DNA of 64,000 nt from Stromatinia cepivora (GCA_014898415.1 RCTD01000008.1:930001-994000); one strand, 5' to 3'; shown: positions 1 through 12,983, counted from the first letter of the stretch. Made by a program: numbers and translations. Notes: a model not told the origin generated them from the sequence alone.

Positions 1-1148
1 ATCACGGTTATATTGGTCTCGCGCTCGTAAACCTTGTGTCGTTCAATACTATTCTAAAACAGACCGTGATACTTTGGGCCACGCTGGAAACTTCCATCGG
101 TAGCGTTTCGAGAATTAAAACGTTTGGTGAAACGATAGAGTCGGAGAGCGAGACATCATCTCAAGATATGATAATACCGAGTGAGGATTGGCCATTGCAT
201 GGTAGTGTTGAGTTCAAAAATGCCTGGGCCACTTACAAGTTAGCGAACCCCTATCTGTGGCGATGGCATTAATGGAGTTCATATCAAACTAACAACCCAT
301 AGCTCAAACAGTAACCCAGTATTAAAAAATGTAGAACTATCAATCAAGCCCGGAGAAAAAATCGGAATCTGTGGAAAAAGCGGGAGGTATGTAAACACTA
401 AATCCCACCTAACATACATACATCCTAACCCACAAAACCCCAGTGGCAAAAGTTCCCTAACCCTAACCCTATTCCGCATGCTCGATCTATCACACGGCAG
501 CATCTCCATCGACAATATCGACATCAGTCTTCTCCCCCGCGAAAAAGTCCGCGCTCATCTAAACGCCATACCACAAGAGCCATTTTTCCTCAAAGGAACA
601 TTTCGGGAGAATCTCGATCCGCACCACGTATCCAACGACGGCATCTCTAATGAATGCGCTAAAAATGGTATCGTTAGAATCTATCATACCACGTTCTGGA
701 AATCTGGATAGTGAAATGGGTGCTGAGATTTTAGGTCATGGACAACGACAACTTTTTTGTCTTGCGCGCGCGATTGTGAGGCCGGCTAGAATCTTGATTA
801 TGGATGAGGCGACGAGCAAGTAAGTTATATCTTCATATATTCATATCTTGGCAAAAACCTAAATACCTAAACCCACTCTCCCATCCTTCCAAGAACAGAA
901 ACAAAAACTAACGCACAAAAAACAGCGTAGATCAAGAAACCGACACCCTAATGCAAAGAATCATCCGGGAAGTCTTCCACAACTGCACCATCATAGCCGT
1001 CGCGCATCGCCTAAACACAATAGTCGATTTTGATCGCGTAGCCTTGTTTGATCGTGGGGAGATGATGGAATATGATACCCCGGGTAATTTACTCGCGCGT
1101 CCTTCTTTGTTTAGGAAATTGTATCAGGATCAGCAGCTTCATTATTGA
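1..1148 (+). pseudogene. ABC transporter, ABCC/MRP subfamily, C-terminal part, frameshifted
   Basis: The window opens inside this gene, with coding open from base 3. The reading holds the end of the second membrane domain (ETSIGSVSRIKTF) and a complete second nucleotide-binding domain: Walker A CGKSGSGKSS, a signature-like LGHGQRQLFCLARA, Walker B ILIMDEATS and switch histidine in VAHRLNTI. Full ABCC proteins of about 1400-1600 residues export conjugates and drugs; this is roughly the last 330 residues. Introns I place at 257-302 (weak GTGGCG donor, ACTAAC branch point), 387-443 (splitting Walker A) and 820-925. With these the frame is continuous except for a tandem AATG duplication at 649-656, which shifts the frame and leads to TAG at 709-711. 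The downstream reading still matches the family, so the lesion is recent or an assembly error. Family is secure; substrate cannot be told. Confidence 0.85.
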
Positions 1149-1785
1149 GCTTCATTGAGTGAGTGGGTGGGTGGTGTGGTTTGAGATGTAGTTTTATGGT
1201 CCTGGTACTCTTTCACTCGAGAAATGTAAATTTACCTCGATTTCTTTGCAATCGAACTTCGAACTTTTGTTGTGTTGGACGCGAAATTGAAAACAATTCG
1301 TACTCGTATTCTTGGGATTTGTGAAATTTTTGTGATTCGGTTGGTTTACAACATGTCCTTTTCCAAGGAGGAGGAGAAGAATGGATACATAGAGGAATGT
1401 AAGAAGCGAAAAAAATGACGTCGATCGGAAAGAGAATGCGATATACTTTAAATTTTCATTGTATCTAAAAATAAAATCTCATAAGAAAGCAAAAAACTCT
1501 AGCAGTCCAACTATCACAGAGAAATAAATGTATATACAAATTAACGCATGTCCTACTGAGGTATTGCCTTTGTTTGACCAATTTTCCTATTGCCCTTTGC
1601 CGATCCAGAAGCATATTCTATATATGCATTTCTTCTGTGATCGCCTAATCCATTCATCCGTGCTTTCACTCATCTTGTATCATTAAAAGCCATGAGATGG
1701 CATCTCTTCTTGAAACCTCGATCCACTACTCTTCCGAATTATCACATACGTCATCATCGTCAGAAGGATCAAGGACTTCAGGGAG
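1149..1785. other. Intergenic, convergent 3' ends
   Basis: This stretch lies between the ABC transporter stop and the stop of the minus-strand secreted protein, so both genes end into it. I see no gene or RNA in it. Confidence 0.6.
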
Positions 1786-2505
1786 TCAACTGTAGAACCA
1801 GTATTGAGCGGCGTATTGAACACTCTGTACACCAGCTTTTGTGCAAGGATTGATCGAATTACCACCAGCGGTCTCAACACGGAAGACTTCTGTGAGACCA
1901 ACAGATGTGTAAGTGGCCTTGGCAGATAATGACAACCAATCAACGGCACCAGTATCAGCGGGTCCTGGGCTGGCATTCATTGGAGCGACAACATCACCAG
2001 TTTTAGCACTGTATAAGATTTTGGAGACAGTGTAGAGGTCGAAGGTTGGAGTGCCACTAGCATCAAAGAAGTGCTTGCCAAGAGTTTTGAGACCCAAGAA
2101 TCTATCACTAGTAGTCGAAGGAAGATTGGTATAGACAGCGATATTAGGCAAATTATTGAGAGCGGCGCTATTGCACTTGGCGTATTCGGTAGCGTCGTAG
2201 AGGCTTGCGACGGCACCAAGAGCTACTGGAGTAGCACCAACGGCGGAGCAGGTGTAGTTTTGGATACCACGGCCGAGAGCAACATAGGCAAGAGTGCCAC
2301 TTGGTGATGGGAGCACAGAAGCACCTGGAAGGAGAGATGTTAGTTGTAGTTCTTGAAACTTGTAGGGTGAAAACGCACCTCCATTGACAGGTAGTGATGG
2401 TGTTCCACAACTATAACTATTTGAAGAGAGAGATGGTACAGTGTTGACTGGAACAGCGGCAACGGCCGAAGCCAGAAAGAGAACGATACTGCTGATAGAA
2501 TGCAT
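1786..2505 (-). CDS. Secreted DUF3455-type protein
   Basis: The start MHSISSIVLFLASAVAAVP is a typical signal peptide, so the product is probably secreted. The body resembles fungal DUF3455 proteins: a GGA-LPSPSGTLAYVALGRG segment, then NYTC, and a C-terminal part with VFRVETAGG and the ending YWFYS. Biochemical function is not known to me. The 239-codon open frame hides an intron at 2325-2378: GTGCGT donor, ACTAAC branch point, TTCCAG acceptor, 54 nt and therefore frame-neutral. Removing it joins PVNGG to ASVLPSP, the family-like reading, and gives 221 residues. Without it an 18-residue insert interrupts the conserved start of the domain. The gene is monocistronic. The family call comes from motif recall, not a search. 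Confidence 0.75.
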   Translation of the reverse strand: MHSISSIVLFLASAVAAVPVNTVPSLSSNSYSCGTPSLPVNGGAFSPYKFQELQLTSLLPGASVLPSPSGTLAYVALGRGIQNYTCSAVGATPVALGAVASLYDATEYAKCNSAALNNLPNIAVYTNLPSTTSDRFLGLKTLGKHFFDASGTPTFDLYTVSKILYSAKTGDVVAPMNASPGPADTGAVDWLSLSAKATYTSVGLTEVFRVETAGGNSINPCTKAGVQSVQYAAQYWFYS

Positions 2506-5500
2506 GATGTCGTTGGTGTGGAGAATTGTGTTGTAAATTGGATATTGTTCTGGTCGGAAGTAGTGGTCGACACAGATTTGATGAGGTTGAAGAATACAAA
2601 TTGGAGCTGTCGAAAGGATGGAGAACTAAATAGTCCAAGACTGGGAAGGTTCGATATCAGAATATCAAGTTTTGAAACTGTTGTCGTATGAGGAGGAGGT
2701 AGTGAATTGGCGTCTGAGTATGAGGAGGTTGAAGATTAAGTGAATGTTCTTAGAGATGAAGATGAGATGAGTTACCACAACTGGGGGGAGAATGAAGTCA
2801 TCTTATAGAAATCGGAGACAATTGACTCCATTGAGAATCAGATAAATAAGAATAGGAATAATAAGCAAGACCTGGTCAATAAATTCAGACGCTGAAGACA
2901 CTAGTACAATGCGGAGGTAAGTTATCAAACGAAACGGAAGAATAATTATGGACCTTGTAAAATGGTACGATGATAGAGAAAGATGTGGATCTCTTCATTG
3001 TGGGTATTGTACCTTTTTCATTTACCTTGCAGTCTTGCTTGCAGACAAGGGCTGTTGCTGAACTTTCTTGGGTATGTACGCAGTTGTGCATTTCTCATTT
3101 CTATAAGACAAGGATTGAATCCTCTATCTTACATATCTTATCCCCTTCCTGCATACAAACCATTGTTCAGGATAAAAGAAGCACAAGGATTGTTGTTGGT
3201 GTACAAGGTGAAAGTATAACTCGGGACAATATAATAATATGTTGATCGAAGTGAAGTGAAGGTTGAAAAAAAAGAAGTTGAGAATAGATGAAAGCACGGA
3301 AGTTTAGATGAAGCTAATCGGGATCTGGTTTAGTGTTGCCGAATGGCGTACCGTGCACTCAAAGATTAATGTACCTTTTTTGGTTGATAACGGTTGTAGC
3401 ATGGTAAGATGGTACAAAAGGAAATAACCTCATTTATTTGATTGCTACACTGCTACACTACTACATTACTACACTACCTGACTAGCCAGGTATCATACGA
3501 CATCTGGGTACTCAGGAAACTTGTTCTCGAAACAATCTTCAATCCAATATTGGAATTCACCAACTATCGTATACGTCGCAAGCATAGTATATCTTCCCGC
3601 ACCCTCCTATTCGCGCATTGTTTCGCCGTTTACTAGACCTTCATCCCTTGCCTTACTATTCACCAGCAAAAATACCCGAGCGGTTAATTCATTTATTAAC
3701 CCTAAACGAGCTATTATTATACATACTTGTGAATATTTGTGGGGATAATCGTTACAAGCATCTAGATTTCGTACTGGGTAGCCCTGCAAGTATGAAAATT
3801 TTACTGGCATGGCATTGATCACTACCGGTTTGACAGGAACTGTTTTTCCTACCTCCTTCGTGGCAGAATTGCTATGGATTAAGGATTTCTTGATCGATGT
3901 CCGTAAACTGAGGGGAAGAGTAGGAGTCGGTGCAAGGCCGATGCCCCAGGAAATACAGAACTGCGACTGTCGTGTCGTAGGATTCGGACGAAACAATCAT
4001 CATAATCAGCCAGAGAAACAAGAAACAAAAAAGAAACACTCCTAGGAATTCTTTACACTGTTTCGAGACAGACAGCTTTGCGGTGAACTTCCATCGGTTG
4101 TGCTGACTGCAGTTTAAACTCATTCCTTCTCTGGAAACTCAACACCTCAGACTCCACCACTTCGAAATTTCTTACACTTAACTAGGCAGACGGATCTAGG
4201 GATAATGATCAGCTGAATCTGGGGAAATCTTCACTTCGCTATCGCATTGGATCCATAATAAGACGGAGTAAGTCGATTTCCAGGAATCCACTATACCTCT
4301 ATCTAATCTGAATGTAGCTTTAACGTACCTTCAAATTATATGTCCTTGTTTACAGGTCCAATCTCTCCCATGTAGCGACGCCACCATAAGCATCCCGCAT
4401 CATCTAGCTCTACTCCCGTGACAATTAGCAATTTTTAACTACCCGAAACTTTTCCCACTATTTTTCCGATGTGTGGGATAATACTTTCGAGATCTATGAA
4501 CAGGTATCTGATTCGCTTCTTTTACCAACCTCCTCATCTATCCCTGAATTATCACTAATTAATGCAGTTTTATCCACTCAAATTGGTCAGGACTTAATCA
4601 CCGTAATACAACCGGGAAGTCCAGTGAATTGTTCTCGAAATAGAAGCTCTGTGCATCTCTGCCAATTAATTTGCTATTTTCGGTACAATTTACTCAATTT
4701 GTTGGGTTACATCTCAATTATCTGCATGTGACATTCAACACTGGATGTGAAAGTCTCTCCGTACATCATTCAACGACGTCGTAGATGTTTAATCTTGGGT
4801 TCATACTGTCTTCCTGTCCACTCATTCAATGTTTTCCTTGTCGTCTATTTAATCCTGCCACACAATTTTCTCAATGTCTTGCCGAATTCCGGTTTATCGA
4901 CTGGGTGAAGACAAGCCATGTTATTCGTCCAAGTGGTCGTCACCTATCATTGATGCAAGGGTCTAGCCTTCGGTATCGTAAAAGTCGTCTAAATCTACAT
5001 GAAAATAAGTATTTCGTTCTTTTGCCCGGTCACAATCGTCAAATACATCCCACTACATATTTACGAGACTCGTTTCGTTCAATAGGTATCGATAATTGAT
5101 AGTAATATCAAAGATACACTACCTTATTGTTTAGATTCGAAAGATTCGAAGTAGATACTATACACTTCTAGTCAGAACAATAATAAAATACTGACGCTTA
5201 TGATAGACTAGTACCCACCCGCTCTACCATCTGTACCCACAATCTCGAACTTTGATACTACCATTCGATTGGCATACAGCACCCAAATGAGCCGCTGTCA
5301 GAAGTAGATCGTCCGATTACCATCTGTCGCTTACGACAAGAGTATTGAATGAATTCAACCACTCATTCACCAACTTACAACTAGGCGCGCATTATCTCAC
5401 TTCGCTCGGCTGTCAAATACCCATCTTTCCGTTTGTCCCCGAGCGCTTGATAGTTTGGATCCATAAAAAGATCATACTCCACAAGCAAGCTATTTTACAG

Positions 5501-6604
5501 GACCCGCAATAGGACTATTAATAAACTTCTCCTCATCATCCACTGAGGCCCAAGGCCCACGGCCCGCCTGGCTCGTTTTCCGATTCTTTGGTATGCAATG
5601 CTTCTTGTTACATTATGAGCCAATTTAGAAAGAGAAAATCAACTACCACAAGATGAAAGACGAGACGAGGGTGATGGGTGCAGATGCATCATAATCTTAC
5701 GTACACATCTTGCTACTATCACTGTGAAAAAATGAGCCGAATAAGCAAGGTTTATTGTACAGAGGAACTAACACCTTTCTTCCTCGGCATGAAAGATTAA
5801 ACTCGAAAGTTCGAGGATGGGGATACATCGCTCTATTGACCGAAGACTTCTCTCTGTTCCCATCTGCTCCACGGTTACATTCAATGCCGTCAAGCCCCAG
5901 ACGATGACATTCCAATACTTCATTCTAATCCAGACATATCTCTTACTATCGAAAAATTAGCAATTCATGACACCTCCATCGCGATTGGTTATTCTCCCTT
6001 TATCTAGACGACAATTTCCCGTTGTCATAACCTATTTTGAGTATCCAGAACATCAGATGATACCTTTCATTGATATCCTAGTCTGGCTTGAGAATCTCTA
6101 CTATTTTCATAACAACCCTTCTCAATACTTCAGTCTAGTTGATAAGTCGGTAAGACTATCACATACCGCCTCCCTATTGTCCAATACCAAGCCTTTCGTA
6201 TCATCTAGGTTGACAAGTTTCTTATTGATGGATAACAACCCAACTGCTTGATTCAGGCTAGGTTGCATCTCATCTGCAGTCATTCTATCTTTAGACAGTA
6301 GGTACCTTTTGATATCCACTTTCAATTACGTCTTGGAAATGGCTCTTAGCCGAATACTCCCGTCCAGGATGTAACATGTGAATGAGCATTTTTGAATAAT
6401 TCCTAGATCTAATCGTTAATATTCATAACTTCATATACATCATTCATGTCCATTAGTAATGTATGAGAATGCAATTCAGCAAGATTCCTTAACCATATTT
6501 CCTAAACCTCAGTTGTCGAGTAATTCCCTCCTATCATTGACAACCCCTTTCACTTTCAGAACAATACTCCCTTCACAAACACCACCTACGGATCCATCCC
6601 TATC

Positions 6605-6645
6605 CATCATTCCCATTCCCATTCCCATTCCCATTTCCATCCACT
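6605..6645. repeat. CATTCC simple repeat
   Basis: A run of about five near-perfect CATTCC hexamers. A second hexamer tract, about five TCTCAA/ATCTCA units, follows near 6825-6860. Both are ordinary microsatellites with no gene over them. Confidence 0.8.
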
Positions 6646-7505
6646 CATTCACTCTCCATCTATTCACAAATACACCTACCTAAATCACCGCACAACCCGC
6701 TCATTCACCAAATACCACCTAAATACCTCCCTCTCACATTCACTTCCCCACCCTCTCCGAAGCTCCCTCTATACCTTTTGTCTTACTCTTACATATATCT
6801 TTTATCCTCTAAACTCTGCACACCCATCTCAATCTCAATCTCAATCTCAATCTCAATCCCAACCTCCATCCTCCATCCTCCCAACATCAACTCTCAACCC
6901 TTCATATCATCAACCCATCATACATTCAAACTAGTCTGTGGATCTCAAGCATATGAATGGATTGATGCATTGTATTATATTACATGTATACCGCCATTAT
7001 CGCCAAAAGTGACGCGTGACCGTGCGGTAGGTAGGTAGGTAACTAGAGATATATTAATATTATGAACGAGTATGAAAACTTATTATATTATTAGAGTTAT
7101 CTCATCTCATCTCTTCTTATCTCTTCTTGTATTATATTAATACTACTATTATTATTATTTATTATTTAATATTCATCACTTATCTTTCCATTGTTGATTA
7201 TTCGATTATTACTACTAATTAGACACAGCTCATTTCCATCAAATCATACCATATTCATAACCCCAAGAAATCGTACTCTATCTCTATTATCCTTCTGGGA
7301 AGTATGAAGGTTATTGCAGATTACAGAATTCAATTTCGTCTTTCTCGGTAGAAAACTATAAACTATTTAAGTAGATATAAGGTTAACTCAAGTTCCTTAT
7401 TAGTAAAACTTCTTCACATACAGTACTAGACCACTTATATTAGCCGAAAGGCCTTTTTACACCAAAACTCACTTACTTTAATAAATAATAATATTTATAA
7501 AAATA

Positions 7506-7510
7506 ATAAC
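7506..7510. other. Target-site duplication (left copy) of the Gypsy element
   Basis: ATAAC directly precedes the left LTR and recurs directly after the right LTR at 22840-22844. Five nucleotides is the usual length for Gypsy integrases. Confidence 0.9.
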
Positions 7511-7792
7511 TGTGACGCACAAGAGCCGTAGTAAAGCTGAATAAACAGGGTCAATTATGTTCTTTAAAATCTACAATTGAAGAATTATAACTTGTAAGAA
7601 GTAACTAGATATATATATACAAATACCCATTTGTAAGTTATGAGGCTATATATATATATTATTAAGGTTACTATTTTATCATACTAAATTATATAAATCG
7701 TAATATATATATATGGATAATCAATTCATTAATTGATATAGGAGATAAGAAATATTATATAATTAGTTTCCTATAATTCACAATTTATGATA
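7511..7792 (-). repeat. Gypsy LTR, left copy (3' LTR in element orientation)
   Basis: This aligns without visible gaps to 22558-22839, both 282 nt, and the differences I could see are transitions. Its outer start is well preserved (TGTGACGCACAAGAG), while its inner half is almost pure A/T. Confidence 0.9.
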
Positions 7793-7812
7793 CTACCCCC
7801 CCCTTTGGAAAA
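7793..7812 (-). other. Polypurine tract of the Gypsy element
   Basis: On the minus strand the bases directly before the 3' LTR read AAAGGGGGGGGTAG. This is the expected place and composition of the plus-strand DNA priming site of an LTR element. It also supports the minus-strand orientation. Confidence 0.75.
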
Positions 7813-7889
7813 GCTCGCCTTTAAGCATTTTATTTCTCTATTCCATTATTATTTCATCGGAAACCAGGTTTTGTGAAGATTTATAAGCT

Positions 7890-8195
7890 TTAAATCAATT
7901 AGATTGATCATTTTGGTTGATTTGGTTAATTTACTGGAAATTGATCAAATTGACCAAAATTATCAACCAAATTGACTAAAATGACGAATAAATTGATCAA
8001 ATCGATTAAATCGTTCATCAATTGATTAAATTAATATTGATTTGTATTCTTTTTGATTTGGGGAATCTCTGAAAGGAAAAAGTTTCAATAGAAAAGGAAA
8101 GGAGGTTGAATTATAATATAATAATGATAAATGGTTAATATAATCAATTCCGAAATCGATCAAGTTAATTGATCAAATTGATCAAATCAACCAAA
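7890..8195. repeat. Degenerate TTGATCAAAT-type repeats
   Basis: Many imperfect copies of a decamer close to TTGATCAAAT/TTGACCAAAT occur at about 7895-8045 and again at 8155-8195. They lie between the Gypsy 3' LTR and the integrase remains. They may be part of the element's 3' region, since transitions alone would not create such a periodic pattern. Confidence 0.5.
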
Positions 8196-9777
8196 TTGAA
8201 TGAAATCGATAGGGGTAACGTTATATTTCGTTCTTATTATATTTAAGCTTCTTTTTGTATGATTTTTGAAATGATTATAGATATAAGTTTTTTGAAATAT
8301 ATTGTTTTCGTATTGTCTTGGTAGTAGCAGCCCGTTTATTATATAGAACTCAGATTATATATGTATACAATCAAATTCCCTCGAATTTGTATAGATTTTT
8401 AATCCTTTCATAATCGTATATATATATATTATTATAAAATCATAATATCTAATCTATTATATTAAAGAATATTTTTTTTTTCTTTAGTTTTATAGATGAA
8501 TTATTATTTATATAATTATAATTATCCTTTTCGCTTTTATAGAACTTTATTCAATCAATTAATTGATTAAAAGGATCAAACAATATTGGATTAATCAAAT
8601 GAAAATCATACAAAAAGTATAATGATATTTTAAAATCGGAAGTAGGATATCAAATAAGATCGGTATTATTATTAAATTATGAGATTCTATATAATAAGGT
8701 TTTTTATGTTTTCTTTATTGCTAAGATTTTCTTTATTTCTTATTCCGAATTATCAATTATATTAATAGATAGAGATAATTCGAGTATCTGATTAGGAAAA
8801 GGATTGTTATATATCTTATATAATCGATCGAAAGGGAAAACAGGATGAATTTTCATTATAATCGGGAATTCGAGTTTAAAAGAGCTTTCAGATCGATCAA
8901 TGATCTTAAATCTTCTTTGAATTAAAAAATCCAGTTTTTTGGATAGTCTTTGAATAAAATAATTCTTTATATTAAATTATATATAATCTCTGATATCGAA
9001 ATCGATTTTATATTGATAAGTATTTATAGATTTCGATATTTTGATTTGGATATATAATAAATCTTCTTTTGTTTATACGAAAACTAATTTATTGTATTTT
9101 ATATATATATAGGTATTATATATATTTATATTATTTATTAGTTTATTAATATCTTTCTTTTATTCTTATATATATTTCGATATATATTTATATAAGGTTT
9201 TGTAAAATGTAAATCCTTCTAAAGAGTTATATAGAAGAATAAATTGTATATAATCCATTATAGATAGGAATTCTGATTAATCATTTTGATAATAATTAAT
9301 AAACGGTTTTAATTATTATTGAAGGTATTGATTAAAGATTTCAGTTTGATCATTGATTTGAGGATAATGAATAATGAATAGTTTGAAATCGGTTTCTAAG
9401 ATTTGGCTGAATTTCTTTCAGAATTATAATATGAATTAGGGGCTATAATTCGATACTATAATATTAAAGAAATTGTAATATCGATATATATAATAAAAAT
9501 ATAATTATATTTGAATTCGAATATCGATTGATTTGTAATAAAGTATAAAGATAATTTACTTTATTAATCGATCAATAATGATTAAAACGTTATTATATCT
9601 ATATTTATCTTTATTAAAGTTATAATAATTTATAATAATGTATTATTATATTCGATTAGAAATCGAAAATAAATATAATAAACTAAAGGTATGATTATAT
9701 AAAACGGAATTGTGTTTGCAGATATAACAATTATATATATATTTGATTATAGTATTATATATTCTGGGTTAATAGTA

Positions 9778-10176
9778 TTATTGAAATAATAAAAGGTAGA
9801 TTTTATTTGTACCAAAATGAACAATGAAAATGGAATTATAGATTTTATAAATTAGATAAATTCGAAGATTGTTGATATCGGGTATTATTAGATAGTTATT
9901 GTAAAGCAAAAGGTTATTTTGAAGTAATATATACTTGTAACTTTGGGTAATTTGTATTTTGAGTATTAATAAGTTATTTGTAGTTTTATTTGCTTCAATG
10001 ATATAATTAATTAGATCGAATCGAGGAGCGATTTTATTCAAATCGATATTAATAATTATTGTTTCGTTTAGATAATGCTTTTGTAAGCCTTTTTTTATAA
10101 TTTCGGTATCAATTTGATTATCTTTAATAAATTGTTGAAAGCGATTCTTCTTTTTGATATAATTCTGAAAATTCAA
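9778..10176 (-). pseudogene. Gypsy integrase zinc-binding region, remnant
   Basis: A 132-codon frame survives on the minus strand. Its second half reads YNNYLIIPDINNLRIYLIYK followed by IFIVHFGTNKIYLLL. This matches the layout of the Gypsy linker and HHCC region (a YVPD-like turn, a RxxLI helix, an HxxxxxGHFGxxKT-like stretch) with changes expected from G-to-A/C-to-T mutation. It lies downstream of reverse transcriptase and RNase H, as expected for a Ty3/Gypsy pol. Not functional. Confidence 0.7.
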
Positions 10177-10739
10177 TTCGTTGATCTAATGAATTAAAGT
10201 ATTGGCGAAAGAATTATTTTTTCTAAGGTGATATATAATAATGAAGTTATAATTGGTTAGAATTTCTATCCAATGAATTTATTGGGCGTTGAAAATCTTA
10301 GTAATCATGAAATATTCGAGGGCCTTATAATTAGTATAAACCTTGATTTTATATAGTAAATCAGCGAGTTCTGTTTTTTAATAATTGAAAGATCGAATGA
10401 TTGATAATATTTCCTTATTATGAATTTTGTAATTCAATTTAACAATAATTATGATTTTGGAGAAATAAGTTATGGGAAATCAATCTTTGTTATACTGTTA
10501 TAATAATATATTAGTAATTACCCCATCGAATATATCTGTTTCGAATATACAGAGGAATCAATGATTATAGTATTACAGAAACAGAATAGAAATAAGCTTT
10601 TTTTTCAAGATATTGAATGTATTTTGGTATATTTTGTTGAATACGAACTTAATGTTTGCTTTAATAAATTCGTTGAAAAATTTCGCTATTATATTGTAGT
10701 CCTTAATGAATCATCGATAAAAATTGTAAAAACCGAAGA

Positions 10740-10862
10740 ATGATTAGATTTCTTTTATTGTTATCGGAAAGGTTTAATTCTTAATTACCTTAATCTTTTT
10801 AGGATCTATTTTTATTCCTTTAATAAAGATAATAAAGCCTAAGTATTTGATATATGTAATGT
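10740..10862 (-). pseudogene. Gypsy reverse transcriptase, 3' part left of the Copia insertion
   Basis: The minus strand reads TYIKYLGFIIFIKGIKIDPK, the thumb-start motif of Gypsy reverse transcriptases (KYLGFIISxxGIxxDPxK). It directly abuts the 5' Copia LTR. Its other half lies more than 8 kb away beyond the insertion, ending ...VDFKKYKFNI at about 19144-19175. Confidence 0.85.
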
Positions 10863-11171
10863 TGTCACGGAAAGCCTTGTGATCCCCTGTATCTTATAAA
10901 GGATCAAAGCGTATGCTTTCCAATCGGAATAAAGGATCTACTAACCCTTACCAATCTATTAATTGATAAGGTGATCCTAATATCCTAGTAAACAAAGATT
11001 TAATCTAATTAAAATATATATCGACTAAATAACCATTTATTTGTTTTATATATATAGTTTTTGATTCATATAATCAAGAGCAAATTATTCAATTCTTTTA
11101 TTCTATTAATCATATATATCATTTATTCCCCAATCCCTAAAAGTATTATATAATTATATTATTCTATGATA
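10863..11171 (+). repeat. Copia 5' LTR
   Basis: 309 nt, equal in length to the 3' LTR at 18835-19143. The outer start retains many C and G (TGTCACGGAAAGCC), while the inner end is nearly all A/T. The differences from the other copy that I could see are transitions. Confidence 0.9.
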
Positions 11172-12624
11172 ATTATAAGCCCAATAGTTTTTAAATCTAT
11201 ATAACTTTTTATTTAATGATTATTAAATATTCAAAGAATCATTCTTAAATATCATTTCTATTTTATTTATAATTCAATATTTATATCAATTTAATTATCT
11301 TTATTCAATATAACAAAAAATCAAAACAATTTTCTTTTTATAATCTATATTTAATAGCTAAAATAATATCTATATTTGAAAAATAAATATCAAATTCAAG
11401 GAATCTAGGATTCAATTAATCCAAAGAACAATTTGTTTGTTTTTATATCAGTGATATCTATTCCAAACTCCGATCTAACGAATAAACTTATCCATACTCA
11501 GATCGATTGATTCTCAATCAAATCATCTATTTTACCTTCTATTATTAATCTTCAAGTTAAATATAATTAAAAGAAATAAACTCAATACCAAAAGGAATTC
11601 TTGGAATATCTTGTAATGATTCAATTTAGAAAAGATATTAATAAAAATATAAAGATGAAAGATTCTAATAATAATATATCGGGATTCATTTTTAATAAAT
11701 CCATTACTCCATTCCCAATTATCTTTCAAGAAATCTTCTTCGAATTTGCTTTTTTTTAATTGGAGTATCGATATTAATAATAAGAATATATACAGAATTA
11801 CAAAGTTTTCCGGAACATTTATGAATAAATTGAATCGTTAATTGATCAAATATATTTTATGAAATTATCTATTTTCAATCAGAGTATTATAATTCTTCCA
11901 TTTAAGATAATCATTAATATATTCAAAAAGAAACTCATATTTATAATAACTATTGCCAAATTCGTAGTACTATAAGAATATCAGTCTGTTTTAATGTAAG
12001 CCTTATTCGATAGAATCGACCCTATCAAATGGTATAGGGATTGAATTATAACCTACATCAAAACTTTTTTATACAAGATTATTGAGGTATAGGATGAAAT
12101 CGTTATTAATATTTTTTTATAAACTATTAATATCAGGATATTCCCAATTTGGATAAATATTATGATTATATAGATCGAAATAAACAATCAATTCGGATTA
12201 TTTAATCTTTCATTTAAATAATTCGAAAACATTTTTAAAAGATTAATTTTCCAGGATTTTATTTTTCTAAAAGTTAAAGAAAGAATATATTCTATATTTA
12301 TTTTTTTCTAAAATGATAAAAAGTTTAAAAAGAATAAGAAAAATATTAATTCTAAAAGCAATCAGGGAATCAAAAAGATTTGGGAATATCCTTGCAGAAT
12401 TAAATCTAAATAGAACAATGGAATTAGTTATAGCTATATTGTATACAATTATAAAGCTATAGAATTAATGTTTACCGGAAAAATTAATCTATTATTCAAA
12501 AGAATATTCAACGAAAACGAATTATAAGCAATTAGGGATCGAACAAAATCATATTTATAAAAGCAATTTCATCCTAATTAGATCAAAAGGAAATGGATAA
12601 AAAGTTCCATTGATCCTTTAGGAT

Positions 12625-12983
12625 TTTCAATCAACGCTGCTATTTTGGATACTCGATACAATCAATTAAAGATATACTCTATAATAATAAAAATATATCA
12701 TTTGTTTAATAGTATCTTGTTTAATAATTATAATACTATATATATTATAAACGATATATTTCTATTAAATGATTATCAATATCGATTATCCGATCCTAAT
12801 AATCTTATAAAAATAGATACTTTCAATTTCCAAATCCTAAAATGTAGAGTTCGTATTATTAAAGGGATTATCAAAAAAGAAGGTTATTTTAATAATGATC
12901 TGATTTTGAATGATATAATATTCATCCCTAATTTTTATATCAATATCATTTTGGAGGCTCGATTAGAGAAAGCTGGCCTATAG
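12625..12983 (+). pseudogene. Copia protease/pre-integrase remnant
   Basis: The frame begins AAILDTRYNQ, a mutated form of the retroviral-type protease active site (ILDTG/SGA). It ends NDIIFIPNFYINIILEARL, which fits the Copia pattern L-x-x-V-L-Y-V-P-x-x-x-x-N-L-x-S-x-x-x-L. About 112 codons stay open, a survivor of RIP rather than a working gene. Confidence 0.7.

Larger units (their letters stand above)
2506..7510. other. Gene-poor region with simple repeats
   Basis: Five kilobases in which I recognise no gene. Open frames are short, often overlap on both strands and show no family motif. Low-complexity sequence is common: CTACA-type repeats near 3440-3480, CATTCC repeats near 6605-6645, ATCTCA repeats near 6825-6860 and TAGG repeats at 7025-7042. 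AT content rises steeply after about 7040, so the AT-rich island begins before the left LTR of the Gypsy element. Older unrecognisable transposon debris is possible. Confidence 0.5.

Noticed and set aside
230..310. A first apparent frameshift in the ABC transporter
   Set aside because: A 46-nt intron at 257-302 with ACTAAC branch point and CATAG acceptor restores the frame and yields a family-like sequence, so only the 649-656 duplication remains as a lesion.
628..677. A possible GTATCC...GTTAG intron covering the frameshift in the ABC transporter
   Set aside because: Its phase does not join the flanking frames, and it would remove sequence (ALKMVSLES-like) that fits the family.
3442..4123. 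Several overlapping open frames of 60-130 codons on both strands
   Set aside because: No motifs, no start context, mutual overlap and no splice partners; composition is that of intergenic DNA.
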